From Nocardioides sp. Root140 (GTDB taxonomy: Bacteria; Actinomycetota; Actinomycetes; Propionibacteriales; Nocardioidaceae), in the NCBI RefSeq assembly GCF_001426745.1, contig NZ_LMFI01000010.1, positions 787,722 to 851,721 on the forward strand: a stretch of 64,000 nucleotides of DNA, written 5' to 3'. The notes beneath the pieces were generated by a model. That model searched no databases, had not been told where the DNA came from, and saw nothing but the letters and a program-made list of their open reading frames with translations. Shown here in pieces: positions 62,298-64,000 of this stretch (the stretch's first letter is position 1; each line of letters begins with the position of its first letter). A program made the position numbers and the translations under genes.

Positions 62298-62341
62298 TCG
62301 AGTGCTGAAGTGGTTCCCCGGGCAGCCACCTGAGCACTCGA
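62298..62341. repeat. Second copy of the GAGTGCTGA hairpin repeat
   Basis: TCGAGTGCTGAAGTGG (62298-62313) and CCACCTGAGCACTCGA (62326-62341) pair with two mismatches around CCCGGG. Sequence and layout match the hairpin at 61347-61394. It lies between the start of the nuclease gene and the end of the flavoprotein gene, so it may end the flavoprotein transcript. Confidence 0.85.
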
Positions 62342-62347
62342 CTCCCG

Positions 62348-63247
62348 TCAGTGGGCCAGCAGCTGCTGCACGCAGGCGACTGCGGCCAGCTGACCTGCGG
62401 CCGCGGCGGCCAGCACGGAGGCCATCGGCATCGGGAACGACGACCGATGGGCCAGGTCGCCGGCCGCGTGGACACCCGGGAGCGACGTACGCCCGAAGTC
62501 GTCGACCGCGATGCAGCCGCTGTCCTGCAGGTCGAGGCCGAGCTGCTCGGCGAACGGGGCCGACTGCACGAGCCTGCCGGTGCCGACGAACAGTCCGGCG
62601 ACGGTGAGGTCGTCGGCGCCGTCGAGCTCGACGCGCACCTCGTCGTCGGTGCGGGTCACGCCGAGCACGGGTTCCGCGTGCACGGTGGCGCCGAGGCTGT
62701 CGAGCAGAGCGGCGTCATCGGCCGACAGCTCGGCACCCTCGGTGAAGACGGTCACCGACGACCCGATCGGGGCGAGCAGCCCGACCAGGTGGAGCACGGC
62801 GGGCGGCCCGGCGAGCACGCCGATCGCGCGGCCGCTCAGCTCGTGGCCGTGACAGAACGGGCAGCCGTAGGCCAGCTCGCCCCAGATGTCGTCGAGGCCG
62901 GGGGTGGCCGGCAGCTCGTCGCGGACGCCGGTGGCGAGGATGACCAGCCGGCTCTCGAGCACGCCGCCACCCGTGGTCACGACGAACCGCTCGCCGTCAC
63001 GGGCGACCGCGTCGACCGTCTCGTCGCGCACCTCCACGGTGTCGTACGCCGACAGCTCGGCGCGCGCCTGCTCGCGGAACTTCTCGGGCGGCGTTCCGTC
63101 GTTGGTGACGAAGTTGTGCATGTGGGAGACCCGGCCGTTGCGGTAGGAGCCGGAGTCGAGGAGCAGCACGGACTTGTGCATGCGGCCCAGGGTCAGGGCG
63201 GCCTGCAGGCCGGCGGGTCCGCCGCCGACAACGATCACGTCATACAT
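62348..63247 (-). CDS. Thioredoxin-reductase-like NAD(P)/FAD-dependent oxidoreductase
   Basis: A 299-residue flavoprotein: FAD motif YDVIVVGGGPAGLQAALTLG, a CxxC redox pair in YGCPFCHGHELSG, a degenerate NAD(P) region GRAIGVLAGPPAVLHLVGLL and the FAD-ribityl motif GVHAAGDLAHRSSFPMPMA. Overall similar to thioredoxin reductase, but with CPFCHGHE instead of CATC, as in a subfamily whose electron acceptor is undefined. ATG 63247 is the family start. It is divergent from the MerR gene, sharing the operator at 63287-63308, and is likely its target. Confidence 0.88.
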   Translation of the reverse strand: MYDVIVVGGGPAGLQAALTLGRMHKSVLLLDSGSYRNGRVSHMHNFVTNDGTPPEKFREQARAELSAYDTVEVRDETVDAVARDGERFVVTTGGGVLESRLVILATGVRDELPATPGLDDIWGELAYGCPFCHGHELSGRAIGVLAGPPAVLHLVGLLAPIGSSVTVFTEGAELSADDAALLDSLGATVHAEPVLGVTRTDDEVRVELDGADDLTVAGLFVGTGRLVQSAPFAEQLGLDLQDSGCIAVDDFGRTSLPGVHAAGDLAHRSSFPMPMASVLAAAAAGQLAAVACVQQLLAH

Positions 63248-63286
63248 GGTGTGGGTGCCTTTCTCTTGACGATGCACCAAGCCTGT

Positions 63287-63308
63287 GACTTCATGTCAAC
63301 ATGAAGTC
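63287..63308. promoter_or_regulatory. Shared MerR operator in the divergent promoter
   Basis: Perfect 10-bp arms GACTTCATGT and ACATGAAGTC are separated by CA. The right arm includes the MerR ATG (63301). On the reverse strand TTGACA within the site and CATCGT 19 bases further form a MerR-type stretched promoter for the flavoprotein gene. Confidence 0.7.
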
Positions 63309-63711
63309 AAGCCCTCACTCGAACGGACCCTGGTCCGTCGGCCAGGTCGCCGAACGGTTCGACCTCCCGACCAACGTGCTCCGGCACTGGGAGACGGTCG
63401 GCCTGCTCACCCCCGAACGCGATTCGGCGGACCGGCGTCGCTACGGCCGGGAGGACGTCGTACGCATCGCGGTGATCCAGCGCAGCAAGTCCGCCGGCAT
63501 GAGCCTCGAGCAGATCTCGACCCTCCTCGACAGCGAGACACCCGACCGGCACAAGGTGCTCGAAGGGCACATCGCCGACATCGACCGGACCATCGAGGAG
63601 ATGCAGATCTCGCGCGCCATGACCGAGCACGCGCTGCGCTGCCAGGCCCACGACATCGCCCAGTGCCCGCGCTTTCGTAGCCACATCGACGACCTGCTGG
63701 CAGGGTTCTGA
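63301..63711 (+). CDS. MerR-family transcriptional regulator
   Basis: A 136-residue regulator with the N-terminal winged helix WSVGQVAERFDLPTNVLRHWETVGLLTPERDSADRRRYG, a long dimerisation helix (HIADIDRTIEEMQISRAM) and a C-terminal C-x8-C pair (CQAHDIAQC) that could be a redox or metal switch. The operator overlaps its own start codon, which predicts tight self-repression and activation of the divergent flavoprotein gene. The next gene begins 2 bases after its stop. Confidence 0.92.
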   Translation: MKSSPHSNGPWSVGQVAERFDLPTNVLRHWETVGLLTPERDSADRRRYGREDVVRIAVIQRSKSAGMSLEQISTLLDSETPDRHKVLEGHIADIDRTIEEMQISRAMTEHALRCQAHDIAQCPRFRSHIDDLLAGF

Positions 63712-63713
63712 CC

Positions 63714-64000
63714 ATGACCCGCACACGTGAAGCGATCGTCGTCGGCGCCGGCCTGGGTGGCATCGGCATCGCCATCCAGCTCAAGCGCCTGGGCATCGAG
63801 GACTTCGAGATCCTCGAGCGCAACGACGACCTGGGCGGCACCTGGCACGTCAACCACTACCCCGGCCTGGCCGTCGACATCCCCTCGGTGACCTACTCGT
63901 TCTCCTTCGAGCCCAACCCGCACTGGTCGCGGTGGTACGCACCCGGTGCGGAGCTGAAGAAGTACTGCGAGCACGTCGCCGAGAAGTACGACGTACGCCG
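63714..64000 (+). CDS. Flavin-binding (Baeyer-Villiger type) monooxygenase, 3' end outside window
   Basis: The first 95 residues of a flavoprotein monooxygenase: FAD motif EAIVVGAGLGGIGIAIQLKR, then ILERNDDLGGTWHVNHYPGLAVDIPSVTYSFSF, where GGTW with NxYPG is typical of Baeyer-Villiger and related class B monooxygenases. It starts 2 bases after the MerR stop, so it is under the same promoter. The fingerprint region and NADPH motif lie beyond the edge, so the reaction is not settled. Confidence 0.85.
   Translation, partial: MTRTREAIVVGAGLGGIGIAIQLKRLGIEDFEILERNDDLGGTWHVNHYPGLAVDIPSVTYSFSFEPNPHWSRWYAPGAELKKYCEHVAEKYDVR

Overview
The window is a single stretch of chromosome from a high-GC actinobacterium, most likely Nocardioides or another member of Nocardioidaceae. 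The evidence is a strong G/C bias at third codon positions, frequent GTG starts, short TANNNT -10 hexamers 6 to 8 bases ahead of start codons (leaderless transcripts), menaquinone genes, a 14-gene complex I operon, a KorA/KorB 2-oxoacid:ferredoxin oxidoreductase and polyprenol-phosphate mannosyltransferases. No phage, IS element, CRISPR array or rRNA was found. One tRNA is present. Genes are densely packed; no gap between genes exceeds about 290 bases.

Layout. 1-6061: aromatic-acid degradation, with a GntR-type C-terminal domain joined in frame to a BenD-like diol dehydrogenase, a large LuxR-type ATPase regulator, a BenE benzoate transporter and a convergent muconate-cycloisomerase-like enzyme. 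6195-11245: an ArsR-controlled SRPBCC/YCII-like operon, a pirin, a PimC-like glycosyltransferase and an old yellow enzyme. 11321-14589: fumarylacetoacetase with an unknown partner, and convergent tryptophan 2,3-dioxygenase, separated by an array of four 31-bp palindromic units. 14647-19588: metallophosphoesterase, two membrane mannosyltransferases and an MFS transporter. 19708-24290: a 949-residue FAD/NAD(P)-binding plus TPR (StaR/TTC38-like) fusion, a small CxxC protein, tRNA-Tyr, YajQ and an SRPBCC protein.

24361-28975: urease operon ureABCFGD, without ureE; the catalytic subunit has Ala at the flap-cysteine position. 28988-32685: sulfate ABC transporter cysP-T-W-A. 32975-35961: korAB. 36161-39807: a secreted protein, RarD and the phenylacetate genes paaI-paaK. 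39814-57808: a very long reverse-strand operon made of a geranylgeranyl-reductase-family (MenJ-like) gene, nuoA to nuoN and a polyprenyl diphosphate synthase, with a near-perfect Rex operator just upstream. 58049-61346: ubiE/menG and, divergently, an L,D-transpeptidase and menF. 61399-64000: a secreted nuclease flanked by two related hairpins, a thioredoxin-reductase-like flavoprotein with a divergent MerR regulator sharing one operator, and a truncated Baeyer-Villiger-type monooxygenase at the right edge.

How the genes fit together. The right third couples menaquinone synthesis (MenF, UbiE/MenG, prenyl side chain, side-chain saturation) with the enzyme that reduces menaquinone (complex I), and the Rex site suggests control by the NADH/NAD+ ratio. 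KorAB supplies reduced ferredoxin from 2-oxoacids. The left part feeds benzoate, phenylacetate, tyrosine and tryptophan carbon to central metabolism. Urease and the sulfate transporter serve nitrogen and sulfur supply. The least expected items are the two domain fusions, the flap-Ala urease, the Rex site, and several families of intergenic palindromic repeats.
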